Source of the DNA: UMGS1851 sp900555605
GTDB taxonomy: Bacteria > Bacillota > Clostridia > UBA1212 > UBA1255
NCBI GenBank assembly: GCA_902472555.1
Contig: CABROF010000105.1
Coordinates: 1-8,754 of the forward strand
Length of the DNA stretch: 8,754 nucleotides
Direction of reading: 5' to 3'
Shown here: positions 1 to 5,953 of the stretch, piece by piece
Numbering within the stretch: position 1 is the first letter of the stretch
How the letters are laid out: every line of letters begins with the position of its first letter
Notes under the pieces: model-generated
The model's database searches: none
Told to the model about the DNA's origin: nothing
Seen by the model: the letters and a program-made list of their open reading frames with translations, nothing else
Translations under genes and position numbers: made by a program

Positions 1-437
1 TGTATCACTGGGAAACACGCTGCGTTGGCGGTTTCGTTTTCGGTATGCGGCATTCAGGCTCTCGATCGCATTTGTGCTGTAGATGTTCTTCAGGATACAC
101 TTCTGAAAGAGGGCGGTTCTGCCAGTCCTCAATCTGCGGCATGATCTTATCCGTAACATCAGAAATAAAGCCTTCCGAGGCTTCAAATCCATAAATATCC
201 GCAAGGGTATCCGAGATCTGTCTGGCGGTCATGCCCTTTGCATACATGGAGATGATCTTCTGGTCGATAGCAGAAATATCTTTCTGACGCTTTTTTACGA
301 TTCTTTGATGGTACCGCCAAGCAAGGTTTTTGAGGGCCTCCTGGATATCCTGGGCGGATTCAATGTCATACTCCTGCAGGAGTTGGCGGATAATACTGCG
401 TTTCCCTTCTGTTATGACAAGTAGTCATGACTACTTG
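1..437 (-). pseudogene. IS256-family transposase relic, two internal deletions, runs off left edge
   Basis: Relic of a mutator-type (IS256 family) DDE transposase. Three blocks of the family are visible in order on the minus strand. The N-terminal block (about 310-425) reads IIRQLLQEYDIES and then, in a shifted frame, LLGGTIKE. The central block (about 95-300) reads VKKRQKDISAIDQKIISMYA followed by the DIYGFEASEGFISDVTDKI helix region and ends at SEVYP. The C-terminal block (1-93) reads LKNIYSTNAIESLNAAYRKR then NRQRSVFPSD. The stretch between TIKE and VKKRQ is lost (junction near 297-306). So is the whole catalytic core between SEVYP and LKNIYS (junction near 90-97), where the frame also shifts. 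The first two catalytic Asp residues lie in the missing part, so it cannot be active. The C-terminus lies outside the window. Block recognition is from memory of the family, but the order and wording leave little doubt. Confidence 0.9.
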
Positions 438-441
438 TCAT
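414..441. repeat. Perfect 28-bp palindrome at the 5' end of the IS256 relic
   Basis: A perfect 28-bp palindrome with half-site ATGACAAGTAGTCA. It sits just upstream of the first recognisable transposase codons (ITEGKRSIIRQ) and puts an in-frame TGA ahead of them. As RNA it would form a 10-12 bp hairpin covering the expected translation start. It could be a translational control hairpin of the original IS, or a duplication or rearrangement scar. Confidence 0.85.
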
Positions 442-561
442 GGCTACTTTGTGTGCTGCTTTCTTTTCTCTTGTTATAATAAAAACCCTCCTATGATTTA
501 GATTTTACCATAGAAGACCTTTGTCTTTTATTTATTTACAGAAAAAGTTTCATACACGCAT
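442..561. other. Upstream region and possible terminal sequence of the IS256 relic
   Basis: An AT-rich stretch with no gene. Read on the minus strand it holds a purine-rich AGGAGGG (about 486-492), some 50 nt before the palindrome, and a TATGGTAAAAT stretch that could be part of a promoter. Further out, the plus strand has ATTTACAGAAAAAGTTT (533-549), which resembles the outer ends of clostridial IS256 elements. The matching left end is outside the window, so the terminal repeat cannot be confirmed. Confidence 0.3.
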
Positions 562-1233
562 TTATTCATTTGAAAAGTTTGATTGCCGAATCCATTTTTG
601 ACACCATTGGAACAAAGCGCTGGACATAGGTTCAAATTCAACGGGAACGCCGTTCTTCAAATCCTGAAATGTTTGGAGAATGACTTTTTCATCGCCTGTG
701 ACGCTGCACAGCAAATCCCCTTGATGTTTCAAATAGCGTCCGGTCTGCTGATAGCAGATCGCCTGAATCACAAAAGAGGCAGACTTATACAGTCCCCGTA
801 AAACCGCACTGTCTTTTTCGTAAAGCATATTGTGGACGCAGCCGTGATAAAGATTACATACACCGATTTTGATTGCACGGTTCACGGCATCGTTATCTAT
901 GAGGTCAAGAAGCTCATCAAGAGTTCCTTTCAGCGATGTCGTGTCATAATAAAACTGAAAGAGATCCGACGCTTCCCAATTCAGCAGCTCGCTCTTTCCG
1001 CTCAAAAATCCACAAATCTTTTCTCTGTCAGACATGGTGTCAAGCAAAGCGTTATACTGCCGAATATCTTCGAGAGTAAGCGCATCCAGTATCACAACCA
1101 GATCTATATCGCTGGACTCGGTGGCTTCACCACGCCCATAGCTTCCTTGCAGTCCGACAAGCCACAACCGCTCGCCAAAGGTGTCCTGCAAGGCTTGTAA
1201 AAAAGTATTGAGCCATGTGTTAATTTCAATCAT
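562..1233 (-). CDS. Nucleotidyltransferase-domain protein (NTase fold, substrate unknown)
   Basis: A 223-aa soluble protein of the polymerase-beta-like nucleotidyltransferase superfamily, the fold of aminoglycoside nucleotidyltransferases and MNT-type proteins. The signature is near the N-terminus: GS at residues 30-31, then SDIDLVV with metal-binding Asp42 and Asp44. This matches the GSx(n)DxD motif that binds Mg2+ and the NTP. Residues from about 100 to 215 look mainly helical and hold no recognised motif; they would be the substrate-binding half. ATG 1231-1233 is preceded by GGAGG (complement of 1241-1245) at 7 nt spacing, a strong start. It is the last gene of a minus-strand run containing a GNAT acetyltransferase and a kinase-like gene. 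Small-molecule modification, including drug modification, is possible, but nothing in the sequence fixes the substrate. Family call is strong; function is open. Confidence 0.85.
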   Translation of the reverse strand: MIEINTWLNTFLQALQDTFGERLWLVGLQGSYGRGEATESSDIDLVVILDALTLEDIRQYNALLDTMSDREKICGFLSGKSELLNWEASDLFQFYYDTTSLKGTLDELLDLIDNDAVNRAIKIGVCNLYHGCVHNMLYEKDSAVLRGLYKSASFVIQAICYQQTGRYLKHQGDLLCSVTGDEKVILQTFQDLKNGVPVEFEPMSSALFQWCQKWIRQSNFSNE

Positions 1234-1293
1234 TCATTTGCCTCCGCAAAAGGAACTTATTTTATGTTTAGTCCGATAAATTGGAAGTTGTTT

Positions 1294-1701
1294 CTACATC
1301 AGCTTTTTTAACATCATGATTTCCAGCGGTTCATTTGGAAGCAATAAAGAGCCGCAATCGATATATCCGTTTTTTCGATAAAAAAATTGCGCTTGTTCGT
1401 TGGATAGGGTGGAGGTCATCACCATTTTGTATTGCTTGCTTCTCATCTCATTTTCCCAGAAATCAACTAACTGCCTGCCGTTGCCTTTCCCTCTGTGTTC
1501 TTCCATAAAATACAGCATATTTATGAATGGTATATTGTCCCAAAACAAACCGTATCGCAGCCATCCGATAAGAATATCATGTTCGAGCATCAATAAAATT
1601 CTGTTAGCCTTTATACTGTTTCTCAATTCCTGCTCTTCAATATGCGTATCATGTTTTCTTAATTCATCAAAGTCATTCTCGTCAGCATACCGAATCATCA
1701 T
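1294..1701 (-). CDS. GNAT family N-acetyltransferase (intact)
   Basis: A GNAT acetyltransferase of 134-135 aa, which would transfer acetyl from acetyl-CoA to an amine on an unknown substrate. It opens with MIRYADENDFDELRKH, the usual beta1-alpha1 start of the fold. It contains HRGKGNGRQLVDFW (residues 69-82), the acetyl-CoA-binding motif A (R/QxxGxG). The C-terminal ANxxxxxFYxKxGF-type block is present as NEQAQFFYRKNGYIDCG. Two adjacent ATGs, 1699-1701 and 1696-1698, follow GAGG at 4 and 7 nt; the inner one has the better spacing. An upstream ATG at 1735-1737 would add 12 residues unlike the family, so it is not preferred. The start overlaps the 3' end of the decayed GNAT upstream. The NTase gene follows after a 60-nt gap, so the two are probably co-transcribed. 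Confidence 0.85.
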   Translation of the reverse strand: MMIRYADENDFDELRKHDTHIEEQELRNSIKANRILLMLEHDILIGWLRYGLFWDNIPFINMLYFMEEHRGKGNGRQLVDFWENEMRSKQYKMVMTSTLSNEQAQFFYRKNGYIDCGSLLLPNEPLEIMMLKKLM

Positions 1702-2079
1702 TACACCTCTTCTGCAAGTTTTCATTTTTCTCTTCATTCATTTGCCGAACGAAAGAAGCGCTTTTTACAGCAGTTTCAGCCCACGCTGGACGAAACCCGC
1801 TTTTTATCGCATTGCGTACAGACTTTATATTTGACCATGCGGCGCAGTAAAACGGAACCTTTCCTCGCTCTAAAATTTCAAGCGCCAATCGGCTTGTAAG
1901 CGCCGATGCAACGCCTTGCCTGCGTATCAAAATCTCCCGCATACAGCAACTTTATTTCATAAGGACAATCCAATGCCTTTAACGCTTGCGGGTCCGGCAG
2001 AAAATACTCCGCCGTGCAATTTGCATCCACCGCAGATTGCTGCATGGCGATTTGTAATATGCTTTTATTTGTGAAATTT
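1682..2079 (-). pseudogene. GNAT acetyltransferase relic, internally deleted
   Basis: Remains of a longer GNAT protein, whose intact members as remembered are about 250-270 aa. Three conserved blocks survive in order. Block 1 (about 2018-2075) reads NKSILQIAMQQSAVDANC, a family-like N-terminus. Block 2 (about 1930-2016) reads TAEYFLPDPQALKALDCPYE followed by IKLLYAGDF. Block 3 (about 1730-1935), in another frame, reads RRQGVASALTSRLALEILER, then GKVPFYCAAWSNIKSVRNAI and KSGFRPAWAE. Sequence is missing between blocks 1 and 2 (junction near 2011-2017) and between 2 and 3 (near 1926-1940), and the second join also changes frame. Block 3 holds the acetyl-CoA-binding RRQGVAS loop, but the central strands are gone. 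No good start codon precedes block 1; an ATA sits where ATG would be expected after AGGAAGGAACT. Block 3 alone has an ATG at 1940-1942 and could make an 86-aa peptide, unlikely to be functional. Confidence 0.75.
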
Positions 2080-2575
2080 ATAGTTCCTTCCTTTTCTCAC
2101 CGTCCGGCGACATTTCCGTTCGATGCGTAAGATGGATCCCGATGTGTCCGATCCCCAAAATTACAGTGGAAATCATCATCCAGATCACGTTTCCGTATAT
2201 GCCGAGGAGAAAGAACGCGATCACCGGCAAAGTCGCTCCGGCAACAGGAACGCCGAGGAAGCTGCTGTAAAAATCAGACAGCTTCCGCTCGCTGCGGAAA
2301 TACCGCACCCACCACAGCTCATACAGTAGCATAAACTCGGCGGCGGCAAAGAGCCACCACGCCCATGCGGAATACCCCGACCAGTTGAAGTCGGAAAAGA
2401 TAAGCGCACAGCAGCAGGTCAAAACCTCTCCTGTCCGCTCAAAACAGAGCAGAACACGGTTTTCCTTTTGCGGAGTGTACCCCTGCGGCTTTCGTTTTGC
2501 CCAAAGAAGATTGGGAACGAACAGCAGGAGTAAAAATAGCAGTCCTATGTATGAAAAGCCGAAATGACCAAACAT
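2078..2575 (-). CDS. Conserved hypothetical membrane protein, about five helices
   Basis: A 165-aa hydrophobic protein. Probable membrane segments lie at about residues 8-25, 48-62, 70-90, 107-128 and 129-149. It has short basic loops (WAKRKPQGY after helix 1, VRYFRSERKLSDFY after helix 3) and a charged tail (SPDGEKRKEL). The opening MFGHFGFSYIGLLFLLLLFV and the following PNLLWAKRKPxGY are features I associate with an uncharacterised clostridial membrane family, but I know no function for it. The ATG at 2573-2575 follows the stop of the broken GNAT by 32 nt. The only Shine-Dalgarno-like sequence is an AAAGG well upstream, so translation may be weak. The stop TAA at 2078-2080 overlaps the head of the next GNAT relic. 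Intact reading frame. Confidence 0.75.
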   Translation of the reverse strand: MFGHFGFSYIGLLFLLLLFVPNLLWAKRKPQGYTPQKENRVLLCFERTGEVLTCCCALIFSDFNWSGYSAWAWWLFAAAEFMLLYELWWVRYFRSERKLSDFYSSFLGVPVAGATLPVIAFFLLGIYGNVIWMMISTVILGIGHIGIHLTHRTEMSPDGEKRKEL

Positions 2576-2607
2576 TTACAACACAGCCTTTACTTTGTAT
2601 TCTTTGT

Positions 2608-3010
2608 TTAAGTCCACAGCAAGGTGATAAACATCAGACTTGCAGCGTCTGCCTTTTCAAAGCCGCACGCCTCATAAAACCCGATCCCTTCATTATAAGC
2701 GACAAGGACGATTCGCAAATATTCCTTGTATTTCTCCTGCATCCTTTCTACAAGTTCTTTCCCGATTCCTAAATTGTGGTAATTAGGATGCACAAGCAGA
2801 TCGTAGATATATGCTGTTATAATCCCGTCATCCATAGCGCAGATCAAAGACCTGTTTATCATCGTCCCACGCAGGATACACGGTTTCAAAGTTTTTCATG
2901 GCAGCCACTAATTTTTCGGGATCGTGTCCCGACGACCATTCCACATACAAGAACAGGTTTTGCAGTTCCTTTGCGCTGAAATCGTAAATGTCTTTATATT
3001 GAATTGCCAT
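2608..3010 (-). pseudogene. GNAT acetyltransferase broken by one frameshift
   Basis: A small GNAT acetyltransferase of about 133 aa split into two overlapping frames. The N-terminal part (ATG 3008-3010) reads MAIQYKDIYDFSAKELQNLF and continues to FETVYPAWDDDKQV. The C-terminal part, in another frame, continues LICAMDDGIITAYIYDLLVH, then PNYHNLGIGKELVERM with the acetyl-CoA loop (HxxGIGKEL), and ends VAYNEGIGFYEACGFEKADA. The break is near 2847-2853, where a Gly codon expected between V and L seems to have lost two bases. Everything else is well preserved, so the damage is recent, or could be a sequencing error. The start overlaps the end of the kinase-like gene by 17 nt, suggesting translational coupling in the original operon. 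Confidence 0.85.
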
Positions 3011-3551
3011 AGTATCTTCCGCCTGAATCCAAATTCATCTGTTCTGTAATCAAACGGATATTATCCTGGGCAGGTCTCGTGCCGTCGATTTTAATCAAAG
3101 GGCAGCCGAGCGACTTTACCCATTTTTCAACCTCGGCGTCTTCTCTTGAATTGACAAAATCAAAGAACTGTTCTTCCTGCTCATATAAATCTCCGCCCGG
3201 AAACATCCGTTCACCGAATTTTTGATAGGAGCGATCTTTCACACGCTGCATCCGAATGCTTTTCGGAACTTCGATCCAAACGGCAACCCGGTAGAAAGGA
3301 TAGATGCTCTCCCCGTAATCGCCCTTGACAGAGGCGAACACAAAATGTTCATGGGTTTTCACTTCTCGCAGGAGCCGTTCGCTCACTTCCTCCCGGGTGC
3401 GGGGAGACGCGTAGAGATAGGCAGGATCATCCTTCGGAAAGTATAAATCCTCAATGTCGATAAAATGAAAGTCCAATCGCTTTGCCAACGCTTTGCCGAG
3501 TGTGCTTTTCCCAGCGCCGTTTAATCCACAGACAATAATTCCTGTTCCCAT
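2994..3551 (-). CDS. P-loop kinase-like protein (AAA/adenylate-kinase-type NTPase)
   Basis: A 185-aa cytoplasmic P-loop protein. Walker A is GLNGAGKST at residues 9-17, right after a hydrophobic first strand (GTGIIVC), the layout of small nucleoside, nucleotide and shikimate kinases. It is followed by LDFHFIDIEDLYFP, which is the usual position of the acceptor-binding acid pair. The stretch IEVPKSIRMQRVKDRSYQKF is rich in Arg and Lys and fits the lid that closes over ATP. The tail CPLIKIDGTRPAQDNI is also typical of the family. The substrate cannot be told. ATG 3549-3551 is chosen because the family starts immediately before the first strand; an upstream ATG at 3570-3572 would add seven residues. 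Its end overlaps the broken GNAT. An extended -10 promoter lies about 75 bp upstream. Confidence 0.8.
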   Translation of the reverse strand: MGTGIIVCGLNGAGKSTLGKALAKRLDFHFIDIEDLYFPKDDPAYLYASPRTREEVSERLLREVKTHEHFVFASVKGDYGESIYPFYRVAVWIEVPKSIRMQRVKDRSYQKFGERMFPGGDLYEQEEQFFDFVNSREDAEVEKWVKSLGCPLIKIDGTRPAQDNIRLITEQMNLDSGGRYYGNSI

Positions 3552-3624
3552 AAGAAAGCCCCGTAAAATCATTGATTTATCAAAAGCTGCGCCTTAAATA
3601 AAAAGAATGGGAAAAAGCGTAAAT

Positions 3625-3630
3625 ATTATA
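3625..3630 (-). promoter_or_regulatory. Extended -10 promoter for the kinase/GNAT gene run
   Basis: On the minus strand the sequence reads CCATGTTATAATATTT: a perfect TATAAT with an upstream TG in the extended -10 position (TGnTATAAT). A clear -35 is not seen at 16-18 bp (nearest is TAGAAA), which extended -10 promoters tolerate. Transcription would begin near 3618, about 67 nt before the kinase start. Confidence 0.55.
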
Positions 3631-3668
3631 ACATGGAATTATGACTTTTTCTACTGTTTTTACGCAGA

Positions 3669-3829
3669 AAGCAGCGGAAAGGATTGCTCCCTGCCGCTGC
3701 TTCGCTTTAACTGTAAATCAAATCATTGTTGACAATCTCTGCCGTCCTGCTTCGGATATTGTTCATTTTATGCCGCCGGATATACCGCAAGTGCCGCTGC
3801 CTGTATATTGACAACGATAGACGCAGCGG
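3669..3829. repeat. GC-rich inverted repeats built on GCAGCGG
   Basis: AAGCAGCGG (3669-3677) pairs with CCGCTGCTT (3694-3702) around a 16-nt loop. CCGCTGC recurs at 3794-3800 and pairs with GCAGCGG at 3823-3829. The first hairpin has no T-run on either side, so it is not a standard terminator. It may be a transcription or element boundary structure; its role is unknown. Confidence 0.5.
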
Positions 3830-3963
3830 TGCAGCGCTTTCTCTATAGAGGTAGAAAATTTCTTGTTTATGTATTATAATATTATTATTAAAGAACTTTC
3901 CCGGTATGATTATGGGGTGAATAGCCCCGGTAAACGAGAGATTGAGAACGGTGAAGCCTGTAA

Positions 3964-4317
3964 CTTTCAAAAAGCTGCGGGCTTCTTTTGCCACGGGAAT
4001 ATATCGCACTCACTTATAAAATAGTGGACTGGAACAGACTCACATCTGATGGCGTTTATGAGAAAACACGTATCTATTTCGGTGCCGACCGGAATAAATC
4101 GATTGACGAGTTGTTTAAGCTTGAGTGTGAAAGCATTGCGCATAAATTTATAGCTACAGTTCTTGAAATCAACGGCACTTCCGTTTTGGTAGAGCCGGCT
4201 GAGGGTGAGCCTGAACTTCGCAGCAGTGATAAAATTTCCTTCATCATTAAGGATTTTGAAGATATCGGTACAGAAGTTGGCTCAGTTGTTGAGGTAACTT
4301 ATACCGGCGGCATTCCT
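3964..4317 (+). pseudogene. Fragment of a secreted/lipoprotein-type protein with a C-terminal OB-like domain
   Basis: The plus-strand frame reads REYIALTYKIVDWNRLTSDG, then YEKTRIYFGADRNKSIDELF, and then a beta-rich domain, FIATVLEINGTSVLVEPAEG, SSDKISFIIKDFEDIGTEVG and SVVEVTYTGGI. The last part resembles the small beta-barrel domains of Gram-positive lipoproteins (DUF3221-like), which as remembered continue past TGGI with a MExYPAQI-type ending. Here the frame instead ends at TGGIP and a stop. There is no ATG, no ribosome site and no signal peptide; the only possible start is a TTG at 3988. I read it as the 3' part of a gene that lost its 5' end and its last few codons. The family assignment is tentative; the truncation is better supported. 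Confidence 0.5.
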
Positions 4318-4420
4318 TGAGGATGTCCTTGTAAAACTGGGGCTCACTCGTTGTGAAGCCAATGAGTTTATCGTATATTGGCTGCCGCCGCTGCACTCGC
4401 GCAACTCGCGAAAAAGTTAG
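4310..4420 (+). pseudogene. C-terminal fragment of a second secreted-type protein, joined to the first
   Basis: Overlapping the end of the previous fragment but in a different frame is AFLEDVLVKLGLTRCEANEF followed by IVYWLPP. This matches a motif I recall from uncharacterised clostridial secreted proteins (AFLEDxLxKLGLTRxEANEFIVYWLP). In those it is followed by MxxNPYNLISFQ. Here that continuation is missing and the frame runs through unrelated sequence (LHSRNSRKS) to a TAG. The join with the upstream fragment is near 4308-4316. No start codon or ribosome site. Confidence 0.5.
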
Positions 4421-4430
4421 CGGCAGCCAA
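4378..4430. repeat. 11-bp inverted repeat at the end of the chimeric remnant
   Basis: TTGGCTGCCGC (4378-4388) and GCGGCAGCCAA (4420-4430) form a perfect 11-bp stem around a 31-nt loop. The loop contains the direct repeat ACTCGCG twice, separated by CA. There is no T-run after either arm, so an intrinsic terminator is unlikely. It starts exactly where the recognisable protein fragment loses its family match, which suggests an insertion or excision boundary. Confidence 0.6.
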
Positions 4431-4463
4431 GCGGTGAGCCGAGCGTGACTTTTGGCTCCAGCA

Positions 4464-4500
4464 AGTTCAGGCTGACAAAAATTGAACTGACTTAATTTTT
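4464..4500 (+). terminator. Weak hairpin with T-run, possible plus-strand terminator
   Basis: AGTTCA (4464-4469) pairs with TGAACT (4483-4488) over a 13-nt loop, followed on the plus strand by CTTAATTTTT. The stem is short and AT-rich, so termination would be weak at best. It would end transcription coming from the gene remnants at 3964-4420. Confidence 0.25.
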
Positions 4501-5388
4501 CAATAACCGGATATAATGATTTGCTTCCCGCAGAACATGATCTGCAAGCAGGGGCAGAATAACTGAACGAATCTTGCATTCCTGAATCCCCCTTGTTCCG
4601 GCTGCTTTAAAGTCTCTGAGCTTAACGGTTTTTTCAAGCGAACTTGCCGTCAGGGTTTGATCCTGAGCGCTGTTGCAATGCTGCAGCAACGCTGCAAACT
4701 CTTTGGCGGATTCGTCTGCCGAGCCGATCAATTCAGCTTCGCAGGGATCAAGAAGACCCCGTATAAACAGGGCATGCTCCATCATGATCCGATTCCAGAA
4801 GCACTCGATTTCCCGCATAGACTGGCAGCTTAATTCCCCGTCCCTTTCAAGCATATGCAGATATTGGCGGTAAAGCTTTGCCTCTCGCATAATATGCTCA
4901 ATCAGCAAAGGGTAATTCATGGTGAACATTTGACAGTTCAGCACATTTTTTAAGATGCTTTCCTTGAGGCAGATCAATCCGTCCAAAAGGTGGATCGCTT
5001 CCTCGTTGAGTCTATGCACTGCACAGACCTTTGGGGAATTGTTGCTGTTGCGGTAATCACAATTGCCGCAAAGGCGCAACTCCCTGTCGGTGATTTTCCT
5101 GTCGATTGCAATGCCGGTAAAGCATTCGGTCTGCTTTTCCGCTAAAGCTGTAAATTCAGTCACCACCTCTCCGGACTTCAGCACATCGGGCGATACGACG
5201 CCATTACTGAGAGCCACGATTTCACACAAAAGCTTTTCAAATTCATTTTTATAAAATTCTGCCTGCTTTGAAAAATCCGCATCAGGAGGGGTAAAGCCTG
5301 CCCTTAAAAACAGAGCGTGCTCTTTCATAATACGCCCGAAGAAGAGATGTAGCTCAAGGGATTTTGCTATATAATGATTATTCTGCAT
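4492..5388 (-). CDS. DUF2935 family protein, two tandem helical domains
   Basis: A 298-aa soluble, almost fully helical protein made of two copies of the DUF2935 module. Each module opens with an EHALFxR helix (residues 11-30, FGRIMKEHALFLRAGF; 195-215, WNRIMMEHALFIRGLLDP) and closes with an H-x2-REA-x2-Y helix (162-175, LIEHIMREAKLYRQY; 281-295, LADHVLREANHYIRLL). The paired Glu-His sites resemble the metal ligands of ferritin-like four-helix bundles. A metal site is therefore plausible, but the biological role of this family is not known to me. Between the modules is a Cys-rich stretch, RLCGNC at 105-110 and VCAVHR at 121-126. ATG 5386-5388 follows GGAGG by 6 nt, clearly better than the in-frame starts further upstream. 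The gene is intact and has its own promoter candidate. Confidence 0.85.
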   Translation of the reverse strand: MQNNHYIAKSLELHLFFGRIMKEHALFLRAGFTPPDADFSKQAEFYKNEFEKLLCEIVALSNGVVSPDVLKSGEVVTEFTALAEKQTECFTGIAIDRKITDRELRLCGNCDYRNSNNSPKVCAVHRLNEEAIHLLDGLICLKESILKNVLNCQMFTMNYPLLIEHIMREAKLYRQYLHMLERDGELSCQSMREIECFWNRIMMEHALFIRGLLDPCEAELIGSADESAKEFAALLQHCNSAQDQTLTASSLEKTVKLRDFKAAGTRGIQECKIRSVILPLLADHVLREANHYIRLLKN

Positions 5389-5416
5389 AGATTCCTCCAA
5401 AAAGTAATGTCGGTAT

Positions 5417-5422
5417 ATTATA
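5417..5422 (-). promoter_or_regulatory. -10 element for the DUF2935 gene
   Basis: The minus strand reads GCGTATAATATACC, with a perfect TATAAT about 29 nt before the ATG. The expected -35 position falls inside the IS3 relic; only a poor TTGCAC at 19 bp is seen there. If used, the IS fragment may be contributing part of this promoter. Confidence 0.45.
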
Positions 5423-5437
5423 CGCGAAAGGCGGTTT

Positions 5438-5898
5438 ATGTGTGCAAAGACAGCTGTTTGTACAATCCCGCTGGCTTTTATCCAGCACAACTTAAACCGT
5501 TACACGGTATCCCAGCTTTGCGGCGCCTTAAGATTCCCGAGGAGTACTTATTACAAGGCGTTCGTTAGAGTACCCTCGGACAGGCAGAAGGAATATGAAG
5601 CATTTGGCAGGAAGGTAAAGCAGGTCTATGATGACTCAAGACAAAGGTATGGATCTGTAAAAATATGTTATGCTCTCAAGGATGACGAGACGCCCTGCAG
5701 CATAAAACCGGGTACAGCGGCATGGAACAGGGACTGCGCCCGGTTGTGGTAAAGAAATACAACCATTATGCCAATCATGGAAGCATCCCTGATGATAAAG
5801 TGCATATCTTAAAATGTGATTTTGCTACGGAGACCATCAATCAGAAAGGGGATAGGGAGATTCCCTATATCCATGTACAGAAAGAAGACTGGAGGTAA
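5438..5898 (+). pseudogene. IS3-family transposase (OrfB-type) relic, frameshifted and truncated
   Basis: The N-terminal half of an IS3-type transposase. The first frame reads RYTVSQLCGALRFPRSTYYK (the HTH_21-like region), then VKQVYDDSRQRYGSVKICYA and DDETPCSIK up to about 5707. An extra C then moves the frame to RVQRH, and a loss of two bases near 5723 moves it again to EQGLRPVVVKKYNHYANHGS, CDFATETINQK and EIPYIHVQKEDW, ending at TAA 5896-5898. Intact members continue with the rest of the DDE integrase core, which is absent. Where the first catalytic Asp is expected (TDITY) this copy has REIPY, so even that residue is changed. Two compensating-type indels within 20 bp, a lost active site and a missing C-terminal half show it is dead. 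Confidence 0.85.
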
Positions 5899-5938
5899 CA
5901 GGCATAGCCTGCGCCTTTGCGGGAGAAAATACACAAGC

Positions 5939-5945
5939 AAGGAGG
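5939..5945 (+). promoter_or_regulatory. Strong ribosome binding site of the tyrosine recombinase
   Basis: AAGGAGG, 8 nt before ATG 5954-5956. It fixes the recombinase start and rules out the upstream extension of the same open frame, which is IS3-relic sequence read out of frame. Confidence 0.85.
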
Positions 5946-5953
5946 ATCAGACT

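Larger units (their letters stand above)
3573..3987. other. Gene-poor stretch between the kinase-like gene and the chimeric remnant
   Basis: About 415 bases with no gene I can support. It contains the minus-strand promoter at 3625 and several copies of a GCAGCGG/CCGCTGC unit, listed separately. Around 3862-3990 three plus-strand frames each hold short runs that look like former coding sequence (for example IIKELSRYDYGVNS, and in another frame PVTFKKLRASFATG) broken by stops. I could not assign these to a family. The long minus-strand frame over 3707-4009 has no ribosome site and no recognisable motif. Confidence 0.4.

Noticed and set aside
583..1200. Plus-strand reading frames opposite the nucleotidyltransferase
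   Set aside because: They overlap a clear NTase gene with motif and ribosome site, and show no domain or Shine-Dalgarno of their own.
1400..1834. Long plus-strand frame over the GNAT start region
   Set aside because: Antisense to two GNAT sequences with family motifs; the predicted protein is Ser/Leu/Phe-rich low-information sequence.
3808..3840. TTGACA at 3808 as a plus-strand promoter
   Set aside because: No -10-like sequence at 16-18 bp (GC-rich there) and no intact gene downstream.
3707..4009. Minus-strand 100-codon frame
   Set aside because: No ribosome site, no motif, and it is AT-rich in its middle. It overlaps traces of plus-strand coding sequence.
5816..5953. N-terminal extension of the recombinase frame
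   Set aside because: It reads IS3-relic sequence in the wrong frame; AAGGAGG at 8 nt before ATG 5954 fixes the true start.
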